A stretch of DNA of 64,000 nt from Pseudomonas botevensis (GTDB lineage: Bacteria; Pseudomonadota; Gammaproteobacteria; Pseudomonadales; Pseudomonadaceae). This document shows positions 33,420 to 42,234 of the stretch, piece after piece; the stretch's first letter is position 1; each line of letters starts with the position of its first letter. The translations under genes and the position numbers were made by a program. The stretch is taken from positions 62,001 to 126,000 of the forward strand of contig NZ_JAHTKI010000021.1 in assembly GCF_019145475.1 (NCBI RefSeq). The letters run 5' to 3'. Below the pieces are notes generated by a model that ran no database searches, was not told the DNA's origin, and saw only the letters and a program-made list of their open reading frames with translations.

Positions 33420-34060
33420 TTACATTGTTTTGGTTGGAGGGTAGTGGCGGCCTTTGGGCCGACCAGGCTTTGGGTGTCCGGTGTGTATACCCGTTTTTTT
33501 GGGTGTTGCGGCTGGCGGTTTCGCCCTGACGGCGAGTCACCTTTTTCAGACGCCAAAAAGGTAACCCAAAAGGCTTGGCCCCGGCGTTCGGCTCCTCGCT
33601 GATGCTCGGAGTTCCTTCGTTCCGGGATCCATCCGGGGGCATCGCCTACGGTTTGCTGCGCTGCACCTCCTCTCGATGTGTTTGGCTGCGCCAAACGGTC
33701 GCTGCGCTCCCACCCCCGGATAAATCCCTCCACTCAGCCTGCCGAAGGGGCCGGCACGCAAGATCAAGAGCGGTACTCGAGCTAACGCTCATTGTGTTGA
33801 GTGGTGACAGGCGGAGGTGGACGTCTTTTGCTTTTGTGGGTGTGGGCTTGCCCACGAAGGCGGCCTTTGGGCCGACCGGGTTTGGATGGGTGTACGCCTT
33901 CTTTGCTGCCGCCTCGATCAGTCCCCTCTCCCTCCGGGAGAGGGCTAGGGTGAGGGGCTGCGTCCTCAAGTCCGCTAAAAAAGCATCTGAATCCACGAAG
34001 GCGCTCTGACAGGCCCCAGCCTCTACCCGCTCCCGTGGAAGCGAACTTGCCCGCGAAATG
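33420..34060. repeat. Non-coding block of dispersed Pseudomonas repeats
   Basis: This 760-bp gap between the antiporter operon and a transporter gene has no credible gene. At about 33530-33800 it carries a long intergenic repeat of fluorescens-group genomes (GAGTCACCTTTTTCAGACGC, then CCAAAAAGGTAACCCAAAAG). A REP hairpin (GTGGG/CCCAC, 33836-33855) and the CCCTCTCCC-TCC-GGGAGAGGG hairpin (33924-33944) follow, with a further REP-like remnant near 34028-34055. Frames that cross it are of low complexity and change character at each repeat boundary. Confidence 0.7.
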
Positions 34061-34079
34061 CCAGCAGCATACCCAAGCC

Positions 34080-35030
34080 TCAGCCCTGAGTTTCCCGCTC
34101 CAGCTCCGCATCCGCCTCGGTAGCCTTACCCTTGGTCTTCAACTCGCTGACAATCACCGCCGCCACGATCAACCCGGCGCCAACCAGCGCGATCGCTGGC
34201 AAGCGTTCGCCGGCGATGCGTCCGACGATGCCGGCCCAGACCGGTTCGCCGGCGTAGATCAGGGTCGCACGGGTGGGCGAAACGCTTTTCTGTGCCCAGT
34301 TCATCGCGACCTGGATGGCCGCACTCATTGCGCCGAGGCCCAGCGCGGTCGTCAGCAGCAACCACGAAAAGTCCGGAATCGCCTCGCCGGTCGGCACGAC
34401 CATCAGGAACGACAGCACCGAGGTGGTTGCCAGTTGCACCACCGTTACCCGACGCACGTCGACCTGGCCGGCGTAGGTGCTGATCAGAATGATTTCGGCG
34501 GCGATGGCGATGGCGCTGATCAGTGTGGCGATTTCGCCGGGGCTGAAGTGCAGGGACGCGCCGGACGGCCCCGAGAGCAGCATCAGGCCGGTAAATGCCA
34601 GCATGATGCCGATGCTTGGCATCAAGCCCGGGCGTCGGCCCAGCACCAGCCATTGCAGCAGGGGGACGAAGGGCACGTAGAGGGCGGTGATGAAGGCTGA
34701 CTGGCTGCTCGGGATGCTCTGCAAACCGACCGTCTGCAAGCCATAACCGAGCATGATCGCCACGCCTATGAATGCCCCGGCCTTGAGTTCGAACAGGGTC
34801 AACTCGCGCAAATGCTTCCAGGAAAACAGCGCGACGATGCTGGCCGCAGCGGCGAAGCGCAGGCCGACGAAGAACATCGGGCCGCTGACGGTCATCGCGT
34901 GTTGCACCAGCAGAAAGGTGCCGCCCCAAAGCATGGTGATGAACACCAGCACGCATTCAGCTTTGCTGAGCCGGGGCAACCACAGGGGAGTTTGGGGAGA
35001 ATTGGCTGATGTCATGACCTTGCGCGCCAT
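34080..35030 (-). CDS. DMT superfamily (EamA) transporter
   Basis: A 316-residue inner-membrane protein with ten predicted helices in two EamA repeats (first: CVLVFITMLWGGTFLLVQHA; second: GEIATLISAIAIAAEIILIS; end of the second repeat PTRATLIYAGEPVWAGIVGR). Family members export amino acids, metabolites or drugs. The start is uncertain: ATG 35030 (MARKVMTSA) or ATG 35015 (MTSAN). It is divergent from an XRE-cupin regulator with only 70 bp between, so regulation by that protein is likely. Confidence 0.87.
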   Translation of the reverse strand: MARKVMTSANSPQTPLWLPRLSKAECVLVFITMLWGGTFLLVQHAMTVSGPMFFVGLRFAAAASIVALFSWKHLRELTLFELKAGAFIGVAIMLGYGLQTVGLQSIPSSQSAFITALYVPFVPLLQWLVLGRRPGLMPSIGIMLAFTGLMLLSGPSGASLHFSPGEIATLISAIAIAAEIILISTYAGQVDVRRVTVVQLATTSVLSFLMVVPTGEAIPDFSWLLLTTALGLGAMSAAIQVAMNWAQKSVSPTRATLIYAGEPVWAGIVGRIAGERLPAIALVGAGLIVAAVIVSELKTKGKATEADAELERETQG

Positions 35031-35062
35031 ATAGAGGAGACGCACAATGCGCCAAATGTTGC

Positions 35063-35074
35063 GCAGTATACTGC
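35063..35074. promoter_or_regulatory. 12-bp palindrome between transporter and regulator
   Basis: GCAGTATACTGC is a perfect palindrome midway between the divergent starts at 35030 and 35100. A GCGC..GCGC dyad (about 35049-35064, GCGCCAAATGTTGCGC) sits beside it. Together they are candidate operators for the adjacent XRE-cupin regulator, which could control both directions from here. Confidence 0.5.
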
Positions 35075-35099
35075 CCAATCCCAGCCAGCGAGCAATATA

Positions 35100-35663
35100 G
35101 TGCACAAAGATTCCGTTCAACGGGCTTCCGTTCTGCAACACGTCAGTCAGAACGTCCGACGCCTGCGTCACGCCGCCGACATGAGCCAGGCGACCCTCGC
35201 CGAAAAGTCCGGGGTCAGTCGCCGGATGCTGGTGGCGATCGAGGCTGGTGAGAAAAATGTCAGCCTGACCACCCTCGACCGCGTCGCCGAGGCCCTCGAC
35301 GTGGCGTTCAGCGATCTGATCCAGGCCCCCGACAGCCGTGATCCGAGCCGTATCAACGAACTGGCCTGGGCCGGCAGCATTCCCGGCAGCAAGGCGGTTC
35401 TGTTGTCGAAAGCCGCCGCCACCCGCGAGGTGGAGCAATGGGAGTGGTGCCTGCAGCCGGGGGAGGTCTATCCCTCGCAGCCGGACGCCGATGGCTGGAG
35501 CGAACAGATTTTCGTGTTCGAAGGCTGCCTGACCCTGATGCTCGGCGATCAGCCGCAACGCATCGGCACCGGCGAGTTTTTCATGTTCGCCAGCAACCAG
35601 CCTCACGGCTATCGCAACGACGGTGACGTGGCGGTGCGCTTCGTGCGTAACGTGGTGATCTGA
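35100..35663 (+). CDS. XRE family regulator with cupin sensor domain
   Basis: A 187-residue transcription factor. An N-terminal helix-turn-helix (RRLRHAADMSQATLAEKSGV, SRRMLVAIEAGEKNVSLTTL, about residues 19-60) is joined to a C-terminal cupin (QIFVFEGCLTLMLGDQPQRI and GEFFMFASNQPHGYRNDGDV, about 135-180) that would bind a small ligand or metal. The start is GTG. Such regulators usually control an adjacent exporter or amine/amino-acid pathway; here the divergent DMT transporter is the likely target. Confidence 0.88.
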   Translation: MHKDSVQRASVLQHVSQNVRRLRHAADMSQATLAEKSGVSRRMLVAIEAGEKNVSLTTLDRVAEALDVAFSDLIQAPDSRDPSRINELAWAGSIPGSKAVLLSKAAATREVEQWEWCLQPGEVYPSQPDADGWSEQIFVFEGCLTLMLGDQPQRIGTGEFFMFASNQPHGYRNDGDVAVRFVRNVVI

Positions 35664-35822
35664 CTGTTGCCTCGCCGACAGTGAATGAACAATCTGCTTG
35701 ATCAAGGTGGCGTGCGGTTGTTGTTTTGTGTCTCAACGGCTTGAATTCAAAGGACATTCAATTCGGGCATGACTCCTGCTAAAGGCTCTGGATCCTCATC
35801 CGGAAACCACGGAGTCGCCCCC

Positions 35823-35891
35823 ATGACCGTTTCATTCCATAGCTCATCCCGTCACGGCATTCATCCTCACAAAACGCGGAGTGCCGTCTGA
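35823..35891 (+). CDS. 22-codon leader ORF coupled to the flavin monooxygenase gene
   Basis: ATG at 35823 opens a short frame (MTVSFHSSSRHGIHPHKTRS plus AV) that ends in a TGA sharing its last base with the ATG of the next gene (TGATG). ACGGAG lies upstream at reasonable spacing. It is rich in His, Ser and Arg. The overlap means ribosomes finishing this peptide could reinitiate on the monooxygenase. A regulatory leader is an inference. Confidence 0.5.
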   Translation: MTVSFHSSSRHGIHPHKTRSAV

Positions 35892-37294
35892 TGGCCCGTG
35901 AAATCCGTCTCAATGCTTTCGACATGAATTGCGTCGGCCATCAGTCACCGGGTTTGTGGGCGCATCCTCGGGATCGTTCCTGGCAGTACAAGGATCTGGA
36001 GTACTGGACCGATCTGGCGAAAATTCTGGAGCGCGGCAAGTTCGACGGGCTGTTCATCGCCGACGTGCTGGGCATCTATGACGTGTACAACGGCAACGGT
36101 GACGCGGCGATTCGGCAGGCGGCGCAGGTGCCGGTCAATGATCCCTTGCAGTTGATCCCGCCGATGGCGCTGGTCACCGAGCACCTGGGGTTCGGCCTGA
36201 CCGCTTCGTTGTCGTTCGAGCATCCGTATCCCTTCGCCCGGCGTCTTTCGACCCTCGACCACCTGACCAAGGGCCGCGCCGGCTGGAACATCGTCACCTC
36301 GTATCTGGAGAGCGGGGCCAAGAACATCGGCCAGACCGCCCAGACCGAACACGACGCGCGCTACGACTTTGCCGAGGAGTATCTGGAGGTTTGCTACAAG
36401 CTCTGGGAAGGCAGTTGGGAAGAGGGCGCGATCCTGCGTGATCGTGAGCGGCGGATCTTCAGCGATCCGGGCAAGATCCACGAGATTCGACACAGCGGTA
36501 AACATTTCCAGGTGCCGGGCATTCACCTCTGCGAACCTTCGCCGCAGCGCACGCCGGTGTTGTACCAGGCTGGGGCCTCCAGTCGCGGCAAGCAGTTCGC
36601 CGCCGAGCATGCCGAGTGCGTGTTCGTCGCCGCGCCGTCCAAGGTGCTGCTGAAGAAAACCGTGGCTGACATTCGCCGCCGCGCCGCCGAGGCCGGGCGT
36701 GATCCGTCGAAGATCCTGATCTTCAATCTGCAGACGGTGATCCTTGGCGAAACCGACGCCAAGGCCAAAGCCAAGTTCGACGAGTACAAGTCCTGGGTCA
36801 GCTACGAGGGCGCGATGGCGTTGATCTCGGGCTGGACCGGCATCGATTTCAGCCGTTTCAAACCGGACGAACCGCTCAAGCATGTTCACACCAACGCGAT
36901 CCAGTCGGCGGTCGAGGCGTTTTCCACCGCGGACCCGAACAAGGTCTGGACGCCCAATGAACTGGCTGACTGGGTCGGCATCGGCGGCTTTGGCCCGCTG
37001 TTCGTCGGCAGCCCGCAAACCGTGGCGGATCTGTTGCAGGAGTGGGTCGATGAAACCGATGTCGATGGCTTCAACCTGGCTTACGCGCTGACCCACGAAA
37101 CCTTTATCGACGCCGTGGAGCTGCTGGTGCCGGAGTTGCAAAAGCGCGGGGTCTACAAGACCGAGTACGCGCCGGGCACCCTGCGCGAGAAGTTGTTCAG
37201 CGGGGGGCCGAGGTTGCCGGGGATTCATCCGGGGGCGGGGTATCGGGACCTGGGCGAGTTGCGGCGGCAGGAAAAGAAGGTGGCCTCTGCCTGA
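35891..37294 (+). CDS. FMN-dependent monooxygenase, NtaA/SnaA/DszA family
   Basis: A 467-residue flavin-dependent oxygenase of the bacterial luciferase superfamily, the branch that includes nitrilotriacetate and dibenzothiophene-sulfone monooxygenases and uses FMNH2 from a separate reductase. Typical segments are the WTDLAKILERGKFDGLFIAD start of the TIM barrel, the flavin/phosphate region GRAGWNIVTSYLESGAKNIG, and YQAGASSRGKQFAAEHAECV. The C-terminus ends HPGAGYRDLGELRRQEKK. No NADH:FMN reductase or ABC transporter is adjacent. The substrate is probably a sulfur- or nitrogen-containing organic compound. It starts inside the stop of a 22-codon leader ORF. Confidence 0.88.
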   Translation: MAREIRLNAFDMNCVGHQSPGLWAHPRDRSWQYKDLEYWTDLAKILERGKFDGLFIADVLGIYDVYNGNGDAAIRQAAQVPVNDPLQLIPPMALVTEHLGFGLTASLSFEHPYPFARRLSTLDHLTKGRAGWNIVTSYLESGAKNIGQTAQTEHDARYDFAEEYLEVCYKLWEGSWEEGAILRDRERRIFSDPGKIHEIRHSGKHFQVPGIHLCEPSPQRTPVLYQAGASSRGKQFAAEHAECVFVAAPSKVLLKKTVADIRRRAAEAGRDPSKILIFNLQTVILGETDAKAKAKFDEYKSWVSYEGAMALISGWTGIDFSRFKPDEPLKHVHTNAIQSAVEAFSTADPNKVWTPNELADWVGIGGFGPLFVGSPQTVADLLQEWVDETDVDGFNLAYALTHETFIDAVELLVPELQKRGVYKTEYAPGTLREKLFSGGPRLPGIHPGAGYRDLGELRRQEKKVASA

Positions 37295-37297
37295 GCG

Positions 37298-37366
37298 CCT
37301 TCGCGGGCGAGCCTGGCTCCCGCAGCCGGAACGCATTTTCCTGTGGGAGTGGGCTTATCCTCGAAG
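37298..37366. repeat. REPIN after the monooxygenase gene
   Basis: Two inverted REP arms, TTCGCGGGCGAGCCTGGCTC and GTGGGAGTGGGCTTATCCTC, follow the stop within four bases. The second arm is degenerate. Confidence 0.7.
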
Positions 37367-37454
37367 AGGCCGGCAAATTCAACACACAACCGGCAGCCAA
37401 ACCATTAATGTGGCGCAATCCATATCGAGCCAACCCTTCAGCAGCGAGAACGGC

Positions 37455-38915
37455 ATGACCCAACCCTCACACGGCCAGGCGACGCTCGCCATCCGTCACG
37501 CCGACATCCTGATCATCGGCGGCGGCCTCAGCGGCACGATGCTCGCGGTGCAACTGCTGCGTCTGCCCGGCCAGCGGCGGATTATGCTGATCGAACCCCG
37601 GACGGAACTGGGCCGGGGCGAGGCCTACAGCGCCGTGGAACTGGGCCATACGCTCAACGGCAACGCGGCGCGGATGAGCGTCGACCCGGATAACCCCGAT
37701 GACCTGACCCAATGGCTCACCGAGCACATTGCGGCGGGTGGCTGGCCGGAGTCGGATCAGCAGCATGTGCCGGTCAGCGAACTGTTTCCACCTCGCGGTT
37801 TGTTTGGCGTCTATGTGCAACAGCGACTGGCCGAGGCGCGGGCGGTGGGCGTGGGGCACGGTTCGACCGTCGAGCATGTGCGCGCCGAAGTGGTCGATGT
37901 GCAGGTTTCGGCCGATTGCGTGCAACTGACCCTGAGCGACGGTCAGTCATTGCACGGCGCGCAAGCGGTACTCGCCACCGGCATGTTTCCCGCTGCGCGC
38001 ACACCGCAGAAAACCTCCAGTGGCCTCAACGCCGCGGCGCTCGATCCCTGGGACGTCGCCGCGATGCGCCAGCTCGATCCGCAGTCGACGGTGCTGATCA
38101 TCGGTTCCGGGCTGACCATGGTCGATGCCGTGGTGTCGCTGGAACAGGCCGGGCATCGCGGGCCGATCGAGGTGTTTTCCCGGCACGGCTTGCTGCCCCA
38201 TGTGCGACGTCAGCCGCCGGCGTGGGTGGACTTCCTCGCCGAGGATCATGGCATTCGCACGCCCCGGCAATTGCTGCGCGAACTGCGCCGGCATTGCCGC
38301 GCAGCCATCGCGCAGGGCATCGACTGGCAGGCGCCGCTGGACACGGTGCGGGCGCACATCGGCCGGTTGTGGAGCCAGGCCAGTGATGTGCAGCGTCGGC
38401 AATTCGTGCGCCATGTGCGGCCGTGGTGGGAAAGCCATCACCACCGTTCGCCGCCGCTGAGTGCCGAACTGGTGGAGCGCCTGCACCGCGACGGGCGCCT
38501 GCGGATTCAGGCCGCGTCGTTCAAAGGACTGGAACCGGCGGTGGAGGGCGGCGTGGGCATTCGTATCCGGCGTCGCGGCGAGGATCAGACTTGCGTGGTA
38601 CGTGGGGCGGCGCTGATCAATTCCAGCGGGATCGAATACGACTGGCGCCGCGTTGCGCGACCCTTGCCGCAACAGTTGCTGGCCCGTGGACTGGTGCAGC
38701 CGGGGCCGCTGGCGCTGGGGATTACGGCGGCGGTGGACGGGGTGGTGCTGGACGCGCAGGGGCGAGAGTCCACCCGGCTGTTCGCCATGGGACCGCCGTT
38801 GCGCGGGATGTGGTGGGAGAGTACGGCGGTGACCGATGTGGCGCTTCAGGCCAAGGCATTGGCGGCCCGGCTTGCTCGCGAAGGGGGCGATACCCTCACC
38901 GCAAAATCTCAGTAA
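37455..38915 (+). CDS. FAD/NAD(P)-binding protein (FAD-NAD(P)-binding family)
   Basis: A 486-residue flavoprotein. The N-terminal dinucleotide fold is DILIIGGGLSGTMLAVQLLR, followed by the family motif GRGEAYSAVELGHTLNGNAA. A second nucleotide fold is STVLIIGSGLTMVDAVVSLE near residue 215, and the C-terminal FAD contact region reads LFAMGPPLRGMWWESTAVTD. Related proteins act as amine or hydroxy-acid oxidoreductases, mostly uncharacterised. Start ATG 37455 has GAGAA upstream. It is monocistronic; its end overlaps a small secreted-protein gene by seven bases on the opposite strand. Confidence 0.82.
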   Translation: MTQPSHGQATLAIRHADILIIGGGLSGTMLAVQLLRLPGQRRIMLIEPRTELGRGEAYSAVELGHTLNGNAARMSVDPDNPDDLTQWLTEHIAAGGWPESDQQHVPVSELFPPRGLFGVYVQQRLAEARAVGVGHGSTVEHVRAEVVDVQVSADCVQLTLSDGQSLHGAQAVLATGMFPAARTPQKTSSGLNAAALDPWDVAAMRQLDPQSTVLIIGSGLTMVDAVVSLEQAGHRGPIEVFSRHGLLPHVRRQPPAWVDFLAEDHGIRTPRQLLRELRRHCRAAIAQGIDWQAPLDTVRAHIGRLWSQASDVQRRQFVRHVRPWWESHHHRSPPLSAELVERLHRDGRLRIQAASFKGLEPAVEGGVGIRIRRRGEDQTCVVRGAALINSSGIEYDWRRVARPLPQQLLARGLVQPGPLALGITAAVDGVVLDAQGRESTRLFAMGPPLRGMWWESTAVTDVALQAKALAARLAREGGDTLTAKSQ

Positions 38916-39106
38916 CCCTCGGAACCCGCTGCCGCATACAGGCCGGCAGGTTCAAGGGTGTTATCGCCAACCATTGCGATATTCGCCGTATGAGACTGAG
39001 CGGTGGTCACGCTGGCAACCACAGGATGGCTGTCATGCGCGGTGGCAACGGCGGAGGTGGCGCCGATCAGGGCAACGATGAACCCGAGGGCAATCATGTC
39101 TTTCAT
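38909..39106 (-). CDS. Small secreted hypothetical protein
   Basis: A 65-residue precursor with a clear Sec signal peptide (MKDMIALGFIVALIGATSAV, cleavage near ATA-HD at 23). The mature part is about 40 residues, His/Ser/Thr/Ala rich (HDSHPVVASVTTAQSHTANI). It is convergent with the FAD protein gene, overlapping it by seven bases. The ribosome site is weak. No family is recognised. Confidence 0.6.
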   Translation of the reverse strand: MKDMIALGFIVALIGATSAVATAHDSHPVVASVTTAQSHTANIAMVGDNTLEPAGLYAAAGSEGY

Positions 39107-39214
39107 GGGCGTACACCAGAAAGGGGGTGGAAGATGGCGCCCACTTTATGGCTGCACGGTCGAGAAGAAAAAACACCTGTGCAGATAGTCGTTATCGAAG
39201 ACGTTGATGCAGGC

Positions 39215-39949
39215 TCAGCGTGGCAGGATGTCCCCCAGCCAGCGCTGGCGCATCTGCTCCAGGCGGCCGTCGGCGCGCAGGCTGTCCAGCGCCTGTTGCC
39301 AGCGGGCCACCTGGCGCGGGTCGGTTTGCCGGGAGAAGGCGATGTAGGTGTCCTGCGTCATCAGCGGCATCTGATACTGCAAGCGCTCCGGCGCCATGCC
39401 CTGTTCCCGGGCGAGGGTGCTGCTGGACAGGGTGTCCGAGACGACGAAGTCGGTTCGTCCCAGGCTGAACAGGCGCATCATCTGCTCCGGGGTTTCCACG
39501 CCGTAGAGGTTGTTCAGGCCTTGCTGTTGCAGGTAGCTGTAGGCCAGCCATTTGCGCGGCACGGTGATCCGTCCCAAATGATCGGCTTCGCGCAGGCTGC
39601 GCACCGGTGGCTGGATCGTGTCGTGGGCGTAGAGCGCGGTTTCGACTTTCAGCAGCGGCCCGACCCATTGATAGCGATCATCGCGCTCGTCGGTGCGCAG
39701 TACGGTGAACACGGCAGTGTCGGCGGAGTCGCTGGCCATGCGCAGGGCGCGCAGCAGCGGCACTTGTTGCAGATGAATGCGATCACCGGTCTGCTCCGCC
39801 AGGGCTTGCACCACATCCACGCCGAACCCCACCAGTTGGTTGCCTTGCAGAAAATGCAGCGGCGGGTGGTTGTCGGTGAGCAGTTGCAGGTCGGCGGCGC
39901 TGGCTGCCACAGCCAGCAGAGACAGCAGACAGGCGGCAAAACGTTTCAT
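39215..39949 (-). CDS. Periplasmic substrate-binding protein, SBP_bac_3 type
   Basis: A 244-residue protein with a Sec signal peptide (MKRFAACLLSLLAVAASAAD) and the family 3 solute-binding fold used for polar amino acids: LQLLTDNHPPLHFLQGNQLV, GFGVDVVQALAEQTG, and near the end LDSLRADGRLEQMRQRWLGD. It has no ABC permease or ATPase next to it. Orphan proteins of this type in Pseudomonas may act as sensors or signalling partners rather than transporters. It is monocistronic. Confidence 0.85.
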   Translation of the reverse strand: MKRFAACLLSLLAVAASAADLQLLTDNHPPLHFLQGNQLVGFGVDVVQALAEQTGDRIHLQQVPLLRALRMASDSADTAVFTVLRTDERDDRYQWVGPLLKVETALYAHDTIQPPVRSLREADHLGRITVPRKWLAYSYLQQQGLNNLYGVETPEQMMRLFSLGRTDFVVSDTLSSSTLAREQGMAPERLQYQMPLMTQDTYIAFSRQTDPRQVARWQQALDSLRADGRLEQMRQRWLGDILPR

Positions 39950-40071
39950 GGCTCGTCCCTGAACAAATCAATCGCAAAGCTTATTACGCCGCACGAGGAC
40001 GTTGCTGGGAAATTGCCGGGGCTTTTGTGTCAGATGCCAAGGTTTATCGGCATTGCTGAAACGATTGAAGC

Positions 40072-40099
40072 GGTGGGAGCAAGCAAGCCTGCTCCCACC
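40072..40099. terminator. Hairpin between two genes, REP-like
   Basis: GGTGGGAGC (40072-40080) pairs perfectly with GCTCCCACC (40091-40099) around AAGCAAGCCT. It lies just beyond the ppnN stop codon and can end that transcript. It resembles single REP elements elsewhere in the window. Confidence 0.65.
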
Positions 40100-40109
40100 T
40101 CAGGTGTGT

Positions 40110-41483
40110 TTATGCCACTACCTGATAGCACGGCACATACGCCGCACCGCCCGGCAGTTTCATCCGGTGCTGGGCGACGAAGGCCTTGAGCAGCAGATCG
40201 AGCGGTTGCAGGATCGCCGCGTCGCCACGGATCTGGTACGGCCCGTGTTCCTCGATCAGGCGAATGCCGTTGTCCTTGACGTTACCGGCGACAATCCCGG
40301 AGAACGCCCGACGCAGGTTGGCCGCCAGTTCGTGGGCCGGCTGATCGCGGTGCAGCTTGAGGTTGGCCATGTTTTCGTGGGTCGGGTCGAATGGGCGCTG
40401 GAAGCGTTCGTCGATCTTCAGCAGCCAGTTGAAGTGGAACGCGTCGTTGCGCTCGCGGCGGAACTGCTTCACCTCCTTGAGGCCCTGGGTCATCTTGCGC
40501 GCGACTTCGGCCGGGTCGTCGATGATGATCTCGTAGTGCTTCTTCGCGGCTTCGCCAAGGGTGGCGGAGACGAAAGCGTCCAGTTGCTCCAGATACGGCG
40601 CGGCATGTTTCGGCCCGGTCAGGACCACCGGGAACGGCAGGCCTTCGTTGTCCGGGTGCATCAGAATTCCCAGCAGGTAGAGGAACTCTTCGGCGGTGCC
40701 GGCGCCGCCGGGGAAGATGATGATGCCGTGGCCGACGCGGACGAAGGCTTCCAGGCGTTTTTCGATGTCCGGCAGGATCACCAGCTCATTGACGATCGGG
40801 TTCGGCGCTTCGGCGGCAATGATGCCCGGCTCGGTCAGGCCCAGGTAGCGGCCGCCGTGGATACGCTGTTTGGCGTGGGCGATGGTCGCGCCTTTCATCG
40901 GGCCTTTCATCACGCCGGGGCCGCAGCCGGTGCAGATGTCGAGGCTGCGCAGGCCCAGTTCGTGGCCGACTTTCTTGGTGTATTTGTATTCTTCGGTGTT
41001 GATCGAGTGGCCGCCCCAGCACACGACGATCTTCGGCTCGACGCCGGGACGCAGGGTGCGGGCGTTGCGCAGCAGGTGGAAGACGTAGTCGCTGATGCCC
41101 TGGGAGGTGCTCAGGTCGATGCTCAAGGCATCCAGTTCGTTTTCGGTGTAGACGATGTCGCGCAGGGCGCTGAACAGCATTTCCCGGGTGCTGGCGATCA
41201 TTTCGCCGTCGACGAAGGCGTCGGCCGGGGCGTTCAGCAGTTCCAGGCGCACGCCGCGATCCTGCTGGTGAATGCGGATTTCGAAGTCCTTGTAGGCTTC
41301 CAGGATGGTTTTCGCGTTGTCGACATGGGCGCCGGTGTTGAGGATGGCCAGGGCGCACTGGCGGAAGAGGGTGTAGGTGCTGCCGGATCCGGCTTCGCTC
41401 AGTTGCTGAACTTCACGTTGAGATAGGGTTTCCAGGCTGCCCTTCGGGCTGACTGAGGCATTGATTACGTGTCGTTGGGTCAT
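40110..41483 (-). CDS. ppnN: Nucleotide 5'-monophosphate nucleosidase PpnN
   Basis: A 457-residue cytoplasmic enzyme of the LOG/YgdH family that hydrolyses purine and pyrimidine nucleoside monophosphates to base and ribose-5-phosphate and is tuned by (p)ppGpp in E. coli. The Rossmann-like catalytic core has the phosphate/ribose motif IIIFPGGAGTAEEFLYLLGI and the preceding GCGPGVMKGPMKGATIAHAK. The N-terminal (MTQRHVINASVSPKGSLETL) and C-terminal extensions match full-length PpnN, not short LOG proteins. It is monocistronic. Confidence 0.93.
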   Translation of the reverse strand: MTQRHVINASVSPKGSLETLSQREVQQLSEAGSGSTYTLFRQCALAILNTGAHVDNAKTILEAYKDFEIRIHQQDRGVRLELLNAPADAFVDGEMIASTREMLFSALRDIVYTENELDALSIDLSTSQGISDYVFHLLRNARTLRPGVEPKIVVCWGGHSINTEEYKYTKKVGHELGLRSLDICTGCGPGVMKGPMKGATIAHAKQRIHGGRYLGLTEPGIIAAEAPNPIVNELVILPDIEKRLEAFVRVGHGIIIFPGGAGTAEEFLYLLGILMHPDNEGLPFPVVLTGPKHAAPYLEQLDAFVSATLGEAAKKHYEIIIDDPAEVARKMTQGLKEVKQFRRERNDAFHFNWLLKIDERFQRPFDPTHENMANLKLHRDQPAHELAANLRRAFSGIVAGNVKDNGIRLIEEHGPYQIRGDAAILQPLDLLLKAFVAQHRMKLPGGAAYVPCYQVVA

Positions 41484-41706
41484 GCAAAAATCCTTAAAAC
41501 GATGTCATTGCCGGGTCGGCCAACGGCATCCGAATAGTGTGTTCCCATGAATGAAGATGGCACGCTCTGCGGTGTATCGCCATATCCTTTTTGACTGATG
41601 AAAAGATGAAAAGGAGCCCCAGCATAGCTAAATCCTTCTCAGAGGCCATAATGCGCCGGCCGGTTTTTTCCAACGCCCGTTTAACCGCTCAAGGAAGCCA
41701 TTGCAG

Positions 41707-42234
41707 ATGTTCGAGATCCAGCCGATGAACGCCGCCACTTATCGCCAGCAGACCCGGCGCAGCACATTGATCATTGCCGTGCTGTTCCTGGTGCTGGCGA
41801 TGTTGTTTTCGACCACGGCAGTGGCGTTGTTCGGCGAGCCGGGCGGGGACAACCTGCGGTTCAACGTCGGAGGTGTGTTTGTCGGGTTTCTGCTGACCGG
41901 CGCCCTGTTGCGCGGGCGTTTCTGGAACCAGACGTGGATGGCCCCGGCGGTGTACGGCTGGCGGCTCAAGCGCAGTCTGATGAGCGTCACCAATGTGATG
42001 CATCAGGTGACGGCCAGGGTTGGGCAGGGTGACCCGACGGCGATGAAGGTCTTGCGCTTCTATCACCTGGGCCTGACCCAGATGCATGAACTGGACGGCA
42101 ACTCCAGCGATCATGCGCAATTGCATCGGGAAGTCGAACAGCACAAGGCACGAATGCAAGCGCTGGGGCTCGATCCTGAACAGACGCGCCTTGATCCCGC
42201 CTGGCTGGAGTCCTTGAAGCCGACTGCCGGTTAA
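41707..42234 (+). CDS. DUF3087 family membrane protein
   Basis: A 175-residue inner-membrane protein with two N-terminal transmembrane helices (LIIAVLFLVLAMLFSTTAVA and the FNVGGVFVGFLLTGALLRGR region) and a cytoplasmic helical tail (HREVEQHKARMQALGLDPEQ). It matches DUF3087. An in-frame TTG at 41701 has better ribosome-site spacing (AAGGAAGCCA), so the start may be two codons earlier. It converges with the next gene, overlapping by four bases. Confidence 0.85.
   Translation: MFEIQPMNAATYRQQTRRSTLIIAVLFLVLAMLFSTTAVALFGEPGGDNLRFNVGGVFVGFLLTGALLRGRFWNQTWMAPAVYGWRLKRSLMSVTNVMHQVTARVGQGDPTAMKVLRFYHLGLTQMHELDGNSSDHAQLHREVEQHKARMQALGLDPEQTRLDPAWLESLKPTAG

Noticed and set aside
33319..34009. Several overlapping short frames between the antiporter operon and the DMT transporter
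   Set aside because: They cross known dispersed repeats, lack ribosome sites and change composition at repeat borders.
35705..35725. TGGCGTGCGGTTGTTG as a sigma-54 promoter
   Set aside because: The -24 part resembles TGGC but the -12 part lacks the required GC at the correct spacing.
38423..40189. 588-codon plus-strand frame over the small secreted gene and the binding protein
   Set aside because: It runs in the wrong frame through the end of the FAD protein gene and opposite two genes with signal peptides.
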